NCBI GenBank assembly: GCA_021790495.1
Contig: JAJYGZ010000088.1
Coordinates: 1-6,211 of the forward strand
DNA length: 6,211 nt
Source of the DNA: Actinomycetes bacterium
GTDB lineage: Bacteria > Actinomycetota > Acidimicrobiia > Acidimicrobiales > Acidimicrobiaceae
Reading direction: 5' to 3'
Below, in pieces: positions 1 to 6,211 of the stretch (position 1 is its first letter; each line of letters opens with the position of its first letter). The notes beneath the pieces are model-generated. The model searched no databases, had not been told where the DNA came from, and saw nothing but the letters and a program-made list of their open reading frames with translations. Position numbers and translations under genes: made by a program.

Positions 1-181
1 GATCTTCCAACTGCGGCGGGACGATAGTTCCCAAGTTGCCACCCAAGTGCGAGAGATACGCATTGATCTGACGCGCACGCCGCGCCGCCAAGGTTACCAG
101 AGAGAACTTGGAGTCCACCTTGTCGAGCAACTGCTCGATCGGGGGGCTAATTAGCGTGGCATTGAAAGACGAGCTTTGCAA
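1..181 (-). CDS. rpoZ: RNA polymerase omega subunit, 3' end cut off by the window
   Basis: Omega is a small subunit that clamps the beta' chain and helps RNA polymerase assemble. Sixty codons are visible from a TTG start at 181-179. The translation contains PPIEQLLDKVDSKFSLVTLA, followed by ARRARQIN at residues 33-40. The LV-x-x-AARRARQI block is the omega signature, and the PPI-x-x-LLD-x-V-x-SK lead-in matches actinobacterial omega proteins. The frame is open to the window edge, so the conserved C-terminal part (the IALREI-like segment) lies outside. The start is well fixed: an in-frame TAA lies at 193-191, no ATG or GTG start occurs in frame before the motif, and AAGGA lies six bases upstream of the TTG. 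It follows gmk after 77 bases, as in other actinobacteria, and may have its own promoter. Identity is secure from motif plus gene order. The TTG start is seen, and its effect on expression is not known. Confidence 0.93.
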   Translation of the reverse strand, partial: MQSSSFNATLISPPIEQLLDKVDSKFSLVTLAARRARQINAYLSHLGGNLGTIVPPQLED

Positions 182-187
182 AAACGT

Positions 188-192
188 TCCTT
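188..192 (-). promoter_or_regulatory. Ribosome binding site of rpoZ
   Basis: AAGGA lies six bases upstream of the TTG at 181-179 and just inside an in-frame TAA at 193-191. It supports the otherwise weak TTG as the start codon of rpoZ. Confidence 0.7.
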
Positions 193-211
193 ACACTCAT
201 TTACGCCACCC

Positions 212-217
212 ATTATA
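212..217 (-). promoter_or_regulatory. Possible -10 element of an rpoZ promoter
   Basis: A perfect TATAAT stands in the 77-base gap between gmk and rpoZ, about 30 bases before the rpoZ start. Transcription would begin near 205 and give a leader of roughly 24 bases carrying the AAGGA site. No good -35 box lies 16-18 bases upstream (GAGGCC is there). The TTGTAG at 234-229 is only 11 bases away, and there is no extended TG. The call therefore rests on the -10 alone. Such a promoter would let rpoZ be expressed apart from the upstream genes. Confidence 0.4.
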
Positions 218-258
218 GCGGTGCTCGACTACAAGGCCTCGACCGCAGTGGCGACGTC

Positions 259-810
259 CTAGGCGCAGTTGGCAATTATCTCGAGCATCAGGGCCACAAT
301 CTCGTCCACGGTGTCGTCGAGATTGACGTTAACCACTGGAATCGCGCCGAGTTCGACGCTCGCGGCGATCTCGGTTGCGGCCAAAACCGACCGAGCCTCT
401 ACGTGACTTTCGTCATCGCCGCGCTTGCGAAGCCGATCGCGAAGCTCCTCTTCGCTAGGAGGAAGCAGCACTATGATGACCGCTCCGGGCACCCGATCCT
501 TTATCTGGGCCGCGCCCTGAACATCGATCTCCAAAAGGAGATGGTGAGTGCACCCGTAGACCGATGCGTCGGGCATTGGCGTGCCGTAAAGATTGTCGAG
601 AAACCATGCCCATTCCACGAACTGACCGTGGTCGATGGCCGACTTGAACTGGGCGACATCCACGAAATAATAAGCGCTTTCGCTCTCTTGGTCTCGCCGC
701 ATGCGCGTAGTCCACGACCGCGAAAGTTCAAGAGAGTCGATTCGCTCAACGAGCCGAGATGCGACGGTACCTTTACCGACGCCTCCCGGCCCGCACAGTA
801 CAAATATCAC
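259..810 (-). CDS. gmk: Guanylate kinase
   Basis: This cytosolic enzyme moves a phosphate from ATP to GMP, giving GDP for nucleic acid synthesis. The 183-residue product has the P-loop GPGGVGKGT at residues 7-15 and the GMP-binding pattern S-x-TTR-x-x-R at 32-39. It then has YYF at 47-49, FVEWA at 64-68, YGTP at 75-78 and EIDVQGA at 94-100. The lid segment LRDRLRKRG-DDE lies near 123-134. The C-terminal part is less canonical: the usual Y-D-Y-x-VVND motif reads GAIPVVNVN, and the chain is shorter than the usual 200 or so residues. The start is GTG at 810-808. It is the only possible start after the mihF stop TAG at 828-826, which is in the same frame five codons upstream. No strong Shine-Dalgarno sequence is visible, so coupling to mihF translation is likely (inference). 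It lies between mihF and rpoZ, the standard actinobacterial order. Confidence 0.95.
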   Translation of the reverse strand: MIFVLCGPGGVGKGTVASRLVERIDSLELSRSWTTRMRRDQESESAYYFVDVAQFKSAIDHGQFVEWAWFLDNLYGTPMPDASVYGCTHHLLLEIDVQGAAQIKDRVPGAVIIVLLPPSEEELRDRLRKRGDDESHVEARSVLAATEIAASVELGAIPVVNVNLDDTVDEIVALMLEIIANCA

Positions 811-825
811 AAAGTCAGCTTGAGA

Positions 826-1146
826 CTAAGCCTTGGTCGCTTCAGCCAGAAGGCTGGCCTTCTGCTTGACTCCAAGACCCTGAAGTCTACGGGTCTCGGT
901 AATTCCCACCGAGTCCATAATCTTCTTGCAACGAACCTTCCCAATACCGGGAAGAGCCTCAAGCACTGACGAAACCTTCATCTTGCCGACGAGTTCGTCA
1001 TTTGGTGCTTTGTCAAGTAGTTCAGCAAGGGTAACAGTCCCAAGCTTGAGCCTTTCCTTGATCTCGGCGCGTTTTCTTCGAGCTTCAGCAGCCTTTTTAA
1101 GTGCATCTGCTCGCTGTTCTGGGGTTAGTGATGGAGGCAATGGCAT
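826..1146 (-). CDS. mihF: Actinobacterial integration host factor (MihF)
   Basis: MihF is a small basic nucleoid protein that binds and bends DNA. It is essential in mycobacteria, and its Streptomyces counterpart is called sIHF. The 106-residue product has the length and layout of the family: an N-terminal Lys/Arg/Ala-rich helix (about residues 8-35) and a C-terminal helix-two-turns-helix DNA-binding domain (about 54-103). That domain contains GKMKVSSVLEALPGIGKVR at 54-72 and TRRLQGLG at 85-92. The ATG at 1146-1144 is the first start after an in-frame TAA at 1158-1156. The only Shine-Dalgarno-like sequence, AGGG at 1162-1159, is rather far (12 bases). It sits between pyrF and gmk, the usual actinobacterial position, and ends 15 bases before gmk in the same frame. 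Its G+C (about 51 %) is lower than that of the carB lines sampled. It is unrelated to the alpha/beta IHF of E. coli despite the name. Confidence 0.94.
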   Translation of the reverse strand: MPLPPSLTPEQRADALKKAAEARRKRAEIKERLKLGTVTLAELLDKAPNDELVGKMKVSSVLEALPGIGKVRCKKIMDSVGITETRRLQGLGVKQKASLLAEATKA

Positions 1147-1183
1147 AATGTGAAATTACCCTAGTCAGAGACTCTTTGTGCCG

Positions 1184-1194
1184 TTTTCGCAAAA
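1184..1194. promoter_or_regulatory. AT-rich inverted repeat upstream of mihF
   Basis: An 11-base inverted repeat (TTTT-CGC-AAAA on the plus strand) is centred about 43 bases before the mihF ATG, next to an ATTAAT palindrome at about 1194-1199 and the long T-runs. This is where a promoter or operator for mihF would lie. I cannot name a -35/-10 pair with confidence: hexamers such as TTGCGA and TAGGGT are present but badly spaced. A regulatory role is inference from position and symmetry. Confidence 0.25.
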
Positions 1195-1212
1195 TTAATC
1201 CAAAAAAAACAT

Positions 1213-1237
1213 AAAAAAACGCCAACTTTGGCACTCT
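1213..1237 (-). terminator. Hairpin plus T-run between pyrF and mihF, probable intrinsic terminator
   Basis: On the minus strand GCCA (1232-1229) and TGGC (1224-1221) form a stem around the loop AAGT. Wobble and A-U pairs can extend the stem to about nine pairs, 1237 to 1216. Seven T residues follow at 1219-1213, then eight more at 1209-1202. The position, about 95 bases after the pyrF stop, fits the end of the pyr transcription unit. The stem core is short, so termination may be partial, allowing some read-through to mihF-gmk-rpoZ. Confidence 0.55.
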
Positions 1238-1261
1238 GCGGCCATTTTCCGCCCGCCAAAG
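1226..1261 (-). promoter_or_regulatory. Possible antiterminator hairpin overlapping the terminator
   Basis: CTTTGGC at 1261-1255 is perfectly complementary to GCCAAAG at 1232-1226, with a 22-base loop. The second arm is also the 5' arm of the terminator hairpin, so the two structures exclude each other. That is the architecture of a transcription attenuator. The complementarity is seen directly. A regulatory role, and what would switch it, are inference, and no leader peptide or known riboswitch core is recognisable. Confidence 0.25.
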
Positions 1262-1330
1262 GGAACAATCGCCCCCGGAACGACGCAATACGAGAGGGCG
1301 AGTACCTTGATCCAGACCTATTGCGGCGCC

Positions 1331-2026
1331 CTAGTTCGCCGATGCATTGACTTCGGACTCCAAAAGCGCGACCGCGGCGCCCAAGTCACTCGCCCTCGTC
1401 AAACTTCTGCCGATCACCAAGACATCCGCTCCGGCGGCCAGGGCCTGGCGAGGGGTTGCAACCCTTGCCTGATCATCGTTGGAGCTCTCGCCAAAACGTA
1501 TCCCCGGCACCACCGCCAACATGTTCGGGTACAAGGACTTGGCGAGGCGTACTTCGCCAGCCGAAGATACCAAGCCGCCACAGCCAGCCGCCGCGGCTAG
1601 CGCCAGGCGCTTCCGAAATCCTTTTTCATCGACGCGAACTTCGCTGGTCAGATAAGTCACCCCGAGCGCGATAGGGGCGGCTTTCACACCGGCCGCCAGC
1701 GCTCCCTCGCCCAGACCCTCCACCCCCGCGCGGAGCATCGCCTCCCCGCCTTGGGTGTGATAGGTAACCATCTCAACGCCAAAACCGCCCGCGACACGCG
1801 AAGCGCGATAGACGGTTGTAGGTATGTCATGCATCTTTATGTCGAGAAAAACTCGAAAATCCAGCTCGCGCAATGCGAAGATTATAGAGGCGCCCTCGGT
1901 AGAAAACAGCTCGAGACCGACCTTGGCTATGCCAAACACTTCGCGAAGATCCCGCGCCCAACGCAGCGCCTCCACCCCGTCATCGGTATCAAGCGCAAGT
2001 GCGAGTCGCTCGCTCCCGGGCATCAT
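1331..2026 (-). CDS. pyrF: Orotidine 5'-phosphate decarboxylase, type I
   Basis: This enzyme decarboxylates OMP to UMP, the last step of UMP synthesis. The 231-residue product is a single TIM barrel with all the key motifs: ALD at 10-12, Lys35 in AKVG, and the catalytic Asp62-Lys64-Asp67 array in LDIKMHDIPTT (61-71). VVPGIR lies at 172-177, DDQARV at 184-189 and VIGR at 204-207. The D-x-K-x-x-DIP motif and length mark the E. coli/Bacillus type, not the longer mycobacterial type. GRSLT replaces the usual GRPIT. The frame extends further upstream to 2173, but that would overlap pyrD and add 49 residues unlike the family. I chose the first of two tandem ATG codons (2026 and 2023) because GAGGGA lies just before them. 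The gene starts 40 bases after pyrD, so the two are probably co-transcribed. It is followed by the probable terminator. Confidence 0.95.
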   Translation of the reverse strand: MMPGSERLALALDTDDGVEALRWARDLREVFGIAKVGLELFSTEGASIIFALRELDFRVFLDIKMHDIPTTVYRASRVAGGFGVEMVTYHTQGGEAMLRAGVEGLGEGALAAGVKAAPIALGVTYLTSEVRVDEKGFRKRLALAAAAGCGGLVSSAGEVRLAKSLYPNMLAVVPGIRFGESSNDDQARVATPRQALAAGADVLVIGRSLTRASDLGAAVALLESEVNASAN

Positions 2027-2030
2027 AGCG

Positions 2031-2036
2031 TCCCTC
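2031..2036 (-). promoter_or_regulatory. Ribosome binding site of pyrF
   Basis: GAGGGA lies four bases before the ATG at 2026 and seven before the next ATG at 2023. The spacing slightly favours the second. It fixes the pyrF start well inside the longer open frame that runs into pyrD. Confidence 0.65.
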
Positions 2037-2066
2037 GCAACGTCAGCAAAGAAATCTCTCCCACCT

Positions 2067-3017
2067 CTAAACCATCCTCTTGGTTGCTGCAATTCCTCCG
2101 CGGTGCGCCGCGCCCACCAAATCGGTGACGCTAGCAAACCCCAGCTTGGAGATAACCGAGGGCAAAGCGTCAAGGACGTGAATTGCCGCTCGCGGCTCCA
2201 CTAACGAAGCTGTGCCAATCTGTATGGCGCTCGCGCCCGCGGCGATCGCTTCAACCGCGTCTAATCCGCATGAGATTCCGCCTACCCCAACTATTGGCAG
2301 ATCGGGCCAGTTGGCGTAGCTCTCATAGATAGCCCGGATGGAAATTGCGTGCAGGGCCGGACCAGACATCCCGCCTCCGCCGGCGCCGAGGCTGGGCGCC
2401 AATAGTTCCCGGTCAAGCGACATTCCCATCGCGGTGTTTACCAGCACCACGCCATCGGCTCCATTAGACCGGCAGGTATCGATTACCTCGTCGAGAAGAT
2501 GGGTATTTGGCGACAACTTGACCAGTCTCGGCCATTGGCTAGCACTGGTCGCGTCCATGATCTCCGAGACTGCGGTGGGCGAATGCGCAAACATCTTGTT
2601 GCGGTCCTCAAGGTTGGGACAAGAGACATTCACCTCAACTCCAATCACGAATTCACCACACCCATCCAGCTCGGCGATAGCTCGGCGATAGTCATCCACC
2701 GTCCTTCCCCATATCGAGACGATGGTCTTCACTTTCGCTCGCTCAAGGCGAGGAGCATGGAACTGACGCCAATACGCGATGCCGCGCCCCGCCAGCCCAA
2801 CCGAATTGAGCATCGCCGAAGCCGCACCTACCGCTCTTGGCGCGCGATTACCCGCCGTTTCGAAGTGAGCCAATGATTTCGTGACAAAAGCGCCCAGTGC
2901 GGTCATATCGAAATAACCTCCGAGTTCCGTGGAGAACCCGGCTACGCCAGAAGCGGTCATCACCGGATTCGACAATCCGAGACGACCTCCCAGCGAGGTA
3001 CTTAGATCAACCTTCAT
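2067..3017 (-). CDS. pyrD: Dihydroorotate dehydrogenase, class 1B-like catalytic subunit
   Basis: This FMN enzyme oxidises dihydroorotate to orotate. The 316-residue product lacks the N-terminal membrane helix of class 2 enzymes and has the class 1 catalytic cysteine (Cys133 in NVSCPN, 130-135, where class 2 has serine). Other family residues are Lys47 in VTKSL, ML-N71-SVGL, VKLSPN at 166-171, VNTAMGM at 193-199, GGMSGPA at 215-221, and the FMN-phosphate site VGGISCG (245-251) plus IGTA (267-270). GNRAPR at 57-62 resembles the GNPxPR of class 1B, which normally works with the Fe-S/FAD subunit PyrK and NAD. No pyrK lies next to it here. The start is ATG 3017. A TTG directly before it (3020) is better spaced from AGGAAG and is a real alternative. 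It follows carB by 82 bases and precedes pyrF by 40. Subclass 1B is a judgement by eye, but the enzyme identity is secure. Confidence 0.94.
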   Translation of the reverse strand: MKVDLSTSLGGRLGLSNPVMTASGVAGFSTELGGYFDMTALGAFVTKSLAHFETAGNRAPRAVGAASAMLNSVGLAGRGIAYWRQFHAPRLERAKVKTIVSIWGRTVDDYRRAIAELDGCGEFVIGVEVNVSCPNLEDRNKMFAHSPTAVSEIMDATSASQWPRLVKLSPNTHLLDEVIDTCRSNGADGVVLVNTAMGMSLDRELLAPSLGAGGGGMSGPALHAISIRAIYESYANWPDLPIVGVGGISCGLDAVEAIAAGASAIQIGTASLVEPRAAIHVLDALPSVISKLGFASVTDLVGAAHRGGIAATKRMV

Positions 3018-3028
3018 CAAATGTCTGA

Positions 3029-3034
3029 CTTCCT
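3029..3034 (-). promoter_or_regulatory. Ribosome binding site of pyrD
   Basis: AGGAAG lies 11 bases before the ATG at 3017 and 8 bases before the adjoining TTG at 3020. The spacing is closer to normal for TTG, so the start is uncertain by one codon. Confidence 0.6.
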
Positions 3035-3099
3035 GTCGATTCCGGCCGGACCCGTCGCGCCAACACTAGCAAATCCGCCACCGTAAGATCGACCTATCC

Positions 3100-6000
3100 T
3101 CAAGCGCCGAGGCGATGGTACTCCTGGATGCTCTTCACCTCAAGCTTTCCTTGGGCAAGGGCGGCCAGCGCTCCTGCGACGGCAAGCGCCGCCGCCATGG
3201 TGGTGATGCAGGAGACCTTGAACTTATTCGCAGCGGTGCGAATGTGGTAGCCGTCGCTACGAGAGCCGCGACCCCGTGGGGTATTTATAACCAAGCCGAT
3301 CTCTCCCGAGGAGATCAGAGCTACCGCGTCAAGCTCCCCGTCTACACTTTCGCCGAGCTTTCCGACTACCGCGGACACCTCGACCTGGTAGACGCCCAGA
3401 TAAGCGGCGGTTCCCGAAGTGGCGACAAGCTCAAAACCCAGCTCCACCAGGCTTTTCGCCAGCTTGACGCCAGCAGGCTTATCGCGATCGGCTAGCGAGA
3501 GAAAAACTTTGCCGCTGCTTGGCAGGCTGAGCCCCGCTGCGATCTGGCTCTTGGCGAAGGCCAGACCAAAACTCTTGTCGATCCCCATCACCTCGCCGGT
3601 CGAGCGCATCTCGGGCCCCAAAAGCGTATCTGCCGAAGGAAAGCGCGAGAATGGCAGCACAGCCTCTTTGACCGAGTAATAGTCGACCGGCGCCGCGGCT
3701 TTGAATATTCCCTTGGCTGCGAGCGTGCTCAGGGTTTCGCCCATCATTACCAGCGTCGCTACCTTTACCAGCGGAACGCCGGTCGCCTTCGAGACGAACG
3801 GCACGGTACGAGATGCCCGCGGATTGGCCTCGATTACAAAGACCTCTCCTGCCTTGACCGCGTACTGCACATTTATTAGTCCGACCACCGAGAGCGACTC
3901 CGCGATAGCGCGCGTGTAGTACTCGAGGGTTGCGACGGTCTCAGGCGCCAGGGTGATCGGGGGAATTACACAAGCGGAGTCACCCGAGTGGATCCCCGCT
4001 TCCTCGATGTGTTCCATGATTCCTCCCAGCAGAAAGTCGCCGCTGGCGTCGCGAATCGCATCCACGTCTACCTCTATGGCATCTTCGAGGAACGAATCGA
4101 TCAGGATCGGACGCTGCTGAGCTTCGCCGCCCTCCGCAACAAGCCGCTCCAGGCGCCCAAAGGCCCCGGTCAGCTCTTCCTCGTCATACACGATCTCCAT
4201 CGCGCGCCCGCCTAAGACATAAGACGGACGCACCAGCACCGGATACCCAATTTCGCCCACCGCCAGGAGGGCTTCAGGGAGCGAAGTTACCGTTGCGCCC
4301 GGAGGCTGGGGAATCATGAGCGAATCGCACAACGCGGCCCAACGCTTTCGATCCTCAGCGGCGTCTATCGAATCCGGAGCGGTTCCAAGCACCAGGTCGC
4401 TGGGAAGGCTTTGAGCCAGCTTCAGCGGGGTCTGGCCACCCAAACTGACTATCACCCCCATCAAAGGCGACGAGGCCGGGTCGATCGATTCCGCGGCGAT
4501 TATGGCGTCGAGATCTTCGGCGAAGAGAGGCTCCAGGTAGAGCTTGTCCGAAGTGTCGTAATCCGTCGATACCGTCTCGGGATTGCAGTTGACCATAATG
4601 GTCTCATACCCAGCCTCGCGAAGGGCATAGCTGGCGTGAACGCAGCAATAGTCGAATTCGATTCCCTGTCCAATTCGATTGGGGCCCGAACCGAGAATGA
4701 TCACCTTGGGCCGATCACCTTGGACGACCTCGGTCTCCAAGTCGTAGCTCGAATAGTGATAGGGCGTTTTGGCGTCAAATTCTGCGGCGCAAGTATCCAC
4801 GGTCTTGTAACCCGCATCTACTCCAAGGCCCTTGCGGGCTGAGGCGATCTCGTCGATGGGTACTTGGGTCAGATACGAGAGCTGGAGATCGGAAAAGCCG
4901 AGCCGCTTGGCGCGAAGAAAGTCGGATCGCGAATACCGGGCGAGCGAGGCACCGGCAGTGCCATCTCCGAACTCGGTGGGTGTCCAGTTGCGCTTTTCGC
5001 TAACGATCCGCGAGATCTGATGCAAGAACCAGGGATCGATCCGAGACGAGGCGTAGAGGTCTTCGATTGAAGCGCCCTTGCGCAGAGCAGCCTCGACCTC
5101 GAAGACCCGAGACGGGGTGGGCGTGGCGCACCGCGCCACCAATTCGGCGGCGCCAAGATCCTCAAGGGTCTTATCCGAAGGGTCGGCGCCAAGTCCAAAA
5201 CGGCCTAATTCGATCGATCGAAGCGCCTTTTGCAGCGACTCCGGGAAGGTCCGGCCGATCGCCATCGCCTCTCCGACCGATTGCATCCTGGTAGTAAGGG
5301 TTTCAGCCACTCCAGGAAACTTCTCGAACGCCCAGCGTGGAACCTTGGTAACCACATAGTCGATCGACGGTTCGAACGATGCGGGAGTGAGCCGGGTGAT
5401 ATCGTTTTGAACTTCGTCGAGGCGATAACCGATCGCCAGTTTGGTCGCGATCTTGGCGATTGGAAATCCCGTCGCCTTGGAGGCCAGTGCGGAAGAGCGA
5501 GAGACCCTGGGATTCATCTCGATGACCACCATCTCGCCGGTGGCGGGGTTGATGGCGAATTGAATGTTGCTGCCACCGGTCTCGACTCCGATGCGCCGGA
5601 TAACCCGAAACGAGGCGTCGCGCATGGCCTGGTATTCGACATCGCTCAGTGTCTGCGCTGGCGCTACGGTAATCGAGTCCCCGGTATGAACGCCCATCGG
5701 ATCGAAGTTCTCAATCGAACAAACTATGACGGCGTTGTCGGCGCTGTCACGCATGACCTCAAGCTCGAACTCTTTCCAGCCCGCGATCGACTCCTCGATC
5801 AGTATCTCGCCGATCGGCGAAGCCGAGAGTCCAAAGCGGGCGATCTCTTCGAATTCTTCCTCGTCTTGGGCGATTCCCGTGCCAGCGCCGCCAAGAATGA
5901 ACGACGGTCGAACCACAACCGGAAAACCGACTTCGGCGGCGACGGCTCGAGCCTCTGAGAGCGAGTGGGCAAAGCCGCTGATCGGAGTTCTCAACCCGAT

Positions 6001-6211
6001 ATCGGCCATCGCCGCCTTGAAGAGCTCCCGGTTCTCCGCGGTATCGATCGCCAAGGCAGAGGCACCGATCATTTCGACGGAATATCGCTCGAGGACTCCA
6101 GCCGCCGCCAGCTCCATAGCCAAGTTCAATGCAGTCTGGCCACCCAGTGTCGGCAGGAGTGCATCGGGCCTCTCTTTGGCAATGATCTCGGTCATGATCG
6201 ACAGCTCGAGA
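3100..6211 (-). CDS. carB: Carbamoyl-phosphate synthase large subunit, 5' end cut off by the window
   Basis: With the CarA glutaminase, CarB makes carbamoyl phosphate from bicarbonate, ammonia and two ATP, for pyrimidines and arginine. About 1036 residues are visible. By alignment to E. coli CarB from memory, roughly the first 68 are missing. Numbering from the Met codon at 6195-6193 (an internal residue, not the start), the first ATP-grasp half carries Arg56, Arg96 in VRPSFILGG, Glu142, Asn210, Glu226 and Asn228. An oligomerisation region follows (about 330-475). The second half starts at [15 protein letters not shown] (497-511), with Arg656 in VRPSYVLGG, Asn775, Glu789 and Asn791. The C-terminal MGS-like allosteric domain (about 890-1031) keeps Lys906, Thr926, Thr929 and Lys946, matching effector-site residues in E. 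coli. A short insertion near 681-696 follows the second glycine-rich loop. The frame is unbroken to TGA at 3102-3100. carA is expected just upstream. Confidence 0.97.
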   Translation of the reverse strand, partial: LELSIMTEIIAKERPDALLPTLGGQTALNLAMELAAAGVLERYSVEMIGASALAIDTAENRELFKAAMADIGLRTPISGFAHSLSEARAVAAEVGFPVVVRPSFILGGAGTGIAQDEEEFEEIARFGLSASPIGEILIEESIAGWKEFELEVMRDSADNAVIVCSIENFDPMGVHTGDSITVAPAQTLSDVEYQAMRDASFRVIRRIGVETGGSNIQFAINPATGEMVVIEMNPRVSRSSALASKATGFPIAKIATKLAIGYRLDEVQNDITRLTPASFEPSIDYVVTKVPRWAFEKFPGVAETLTTRMQSVGEAMAIGRTFPESLQKALRSIELGRFGLGADPSDKTLEDLGAAELVARCATPTPSRVFEVEAALRKGASIEDLYASSRIDPWFLHQISRIVSEKRNWTPTEFGDGTAGASLARYSRSDFLRAKRLGFSDLQLSYLTQVPIDEIASARKGLGVDAGYKTVDTCAAEFDAKTPYHYSSYDLETEVVQGDRPKVIILGSGPNRIGQGIEFDYCCVHASYALREAGYETIMVNCNPETVSTDYDTSDKLYLEPLFAEDLDAIIAAESIDPASSPLMGVIVSLGGQTPLKLAQSLPSDLVLGTAPDSIDAAEDRKRWAALCDSLMIPQPPGATVTSLPEALLAVGEIGYPVLVRPSYVLGGRAMEIVYDEEELTGAFGRLERLVAEGGEAQQRPILIDSFLEDAIEVDVDAIRDASGDFLLGGIMEHIEEAGIHSGDSACVIPPITLAPETVATLEYYTRAIAESLSVVGLINVQYAVKAGEVFVIEANPRASRTVPFVSKATGVPLVKVATLVMMGETLSTLAAKGIFKAAAPVDYYSVKEAVLPFSRFPSADTLLGPEMRSTGEVMGIDKSFGLAFAKSQIAAGLSLPSSGKVFLSLADRDKPAGVKLAKSLVELGFELVATSGTAAYLGVYQVEVSAVVGKLGESVDGELDAVALISSGEIGLVINTPRGRGSRSDGYHIRTAANKFKVSCITTMAAALAVAGALAALAQGKLEVKSIQEYHRLGA

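Noticed and set aside
147..200. A 17-residue ATG frame starting upstream of rpoZ and overlapping its start
   Set aside because: Seen, but it lacks a convincing ribosome binding site of its own, and the AAGGA site lies inside it and serves the rpoZ TTG. Chance is the simpler explanation.
403..969. A 188-codon plus-strand open frame opposite gmk and mihF
   Set aside because: It spans two well-supported genes on the other strand, and its translation shows no family motif.
1097..1288. A 63-codon minus-strand frame covering the pyrF-mihF gap
   Set aside because: It runs through the terminator hairpin and T-runs (giving an FFYVFFG stretch), overlaps the mihF start out of frame and matches nothing known.
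2027..2173. A 49-codon N-terminal extension of pyrF reaching into pyrD
   Set aside because: The added residues do not resemble PyrF N-termini, they overlap the conserved end of pyrD, and a good ribosome binding site sits right at the internal tandem ATGs.
3041..3050. Perfect 10-base palindrome TCCGGCCGGA upstream of pyrD
   Set aside because: Short GC-rich palindromes are frequent at this composition. There is no T-run or second copy, so I do not call an operator or terminator.
3007..3081. A 24-residue GTG frame in the carB-pyrD gap ending inside the pyrD start, a possible leader peptide
   Set aside because: No Shine-Dalgarno sequence precedes the GTG, no terminator hairpin follows, and the composition is not distinctive.
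5230..5958. A 242-codon open frame on the plus strand, opposite carB
   Set aside because: It lies wholly antisense to conserved ATP-grasp coding sequence, has no recognisable domain, and is the kind of long shadow frame expected opposite a GC-rich gene.

Overview
The window is one strand-coherent block of housekeeping genes, all read on the minus strand, so transcription runs from high to low coordinates: carB (5' end cut off by the window), pyrD, pyrF, mihF, gmk, rpoZ (3' end cut off). I recognise all six, and I see no mobile element, tRNA, rRNA, CRISPR array or horizontally acquired cargo. Base composition is moderately GC-rich: sample lines of carB come out at about 55-63 % G+C, and mihF at about 51 %.

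The organism is most likely an actinobacterium. mihF encodes the actinobacterial integration host factor, which I know only from that phylum. The order carB ... pyrF-mihF-gmk-rpoZ is the conserved Mycobacterium/Streptomyces arrangement, in which carA, pyrC and pyrB lie upstream and coaBC, metK and priA downstream. Two details are unlike Mycobacterium or Streptomyces: a class 1B-type pyrD sits between carB and pyrF, and PyrF is the type I (E. coli/Bacillus) enzyme rather than the longer mycobacterial type. With the modest G+C, this suggests a deep-branching or atypical actinobacterium, perhaps of the Acidimicrobiia kind. The lineage is inference.

Layout from the transcription start side. Positions 6211-3100 hold most of the large subunit of carbamoyl-phosphate synthase. 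A gap of about 80 bases follows, with a Shine-Dalgarno sequence but no pyrK. pyrD fills 3017-2067 and pyrF fills 2026-1331. These three genes supply the first step and two later steps of UMP synthesis. The 184-base gap at 1330-1147 is the only substantial non-coding stretch. It holds a hairpin followed by T-runs (a probable terminator or attenuator after the pyr genes), a possible competing hairpin, and an AT-rich leader for mihF. mihF (nucleoid protein) and gmk (GMP to GDP) then follow 15 bases apart in the same reading frame. A 77-base gap with a perfect TATAAT precedes rpoZ (RNA polymerase omega), which starts at TTG.

Together the genes make pyrimidine nucleotides, phosphorylate GMP, and supply a chromosome-architecture protein and an RNA polymerase subunit: growth-linked core functions. 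I do not see a new biological system. The points worth a second look are the missing pyrK, the PyrF type, the attenuator-like gap, the same-frame mihF/gmk junction, and an excess of the hexamer CGATCG.
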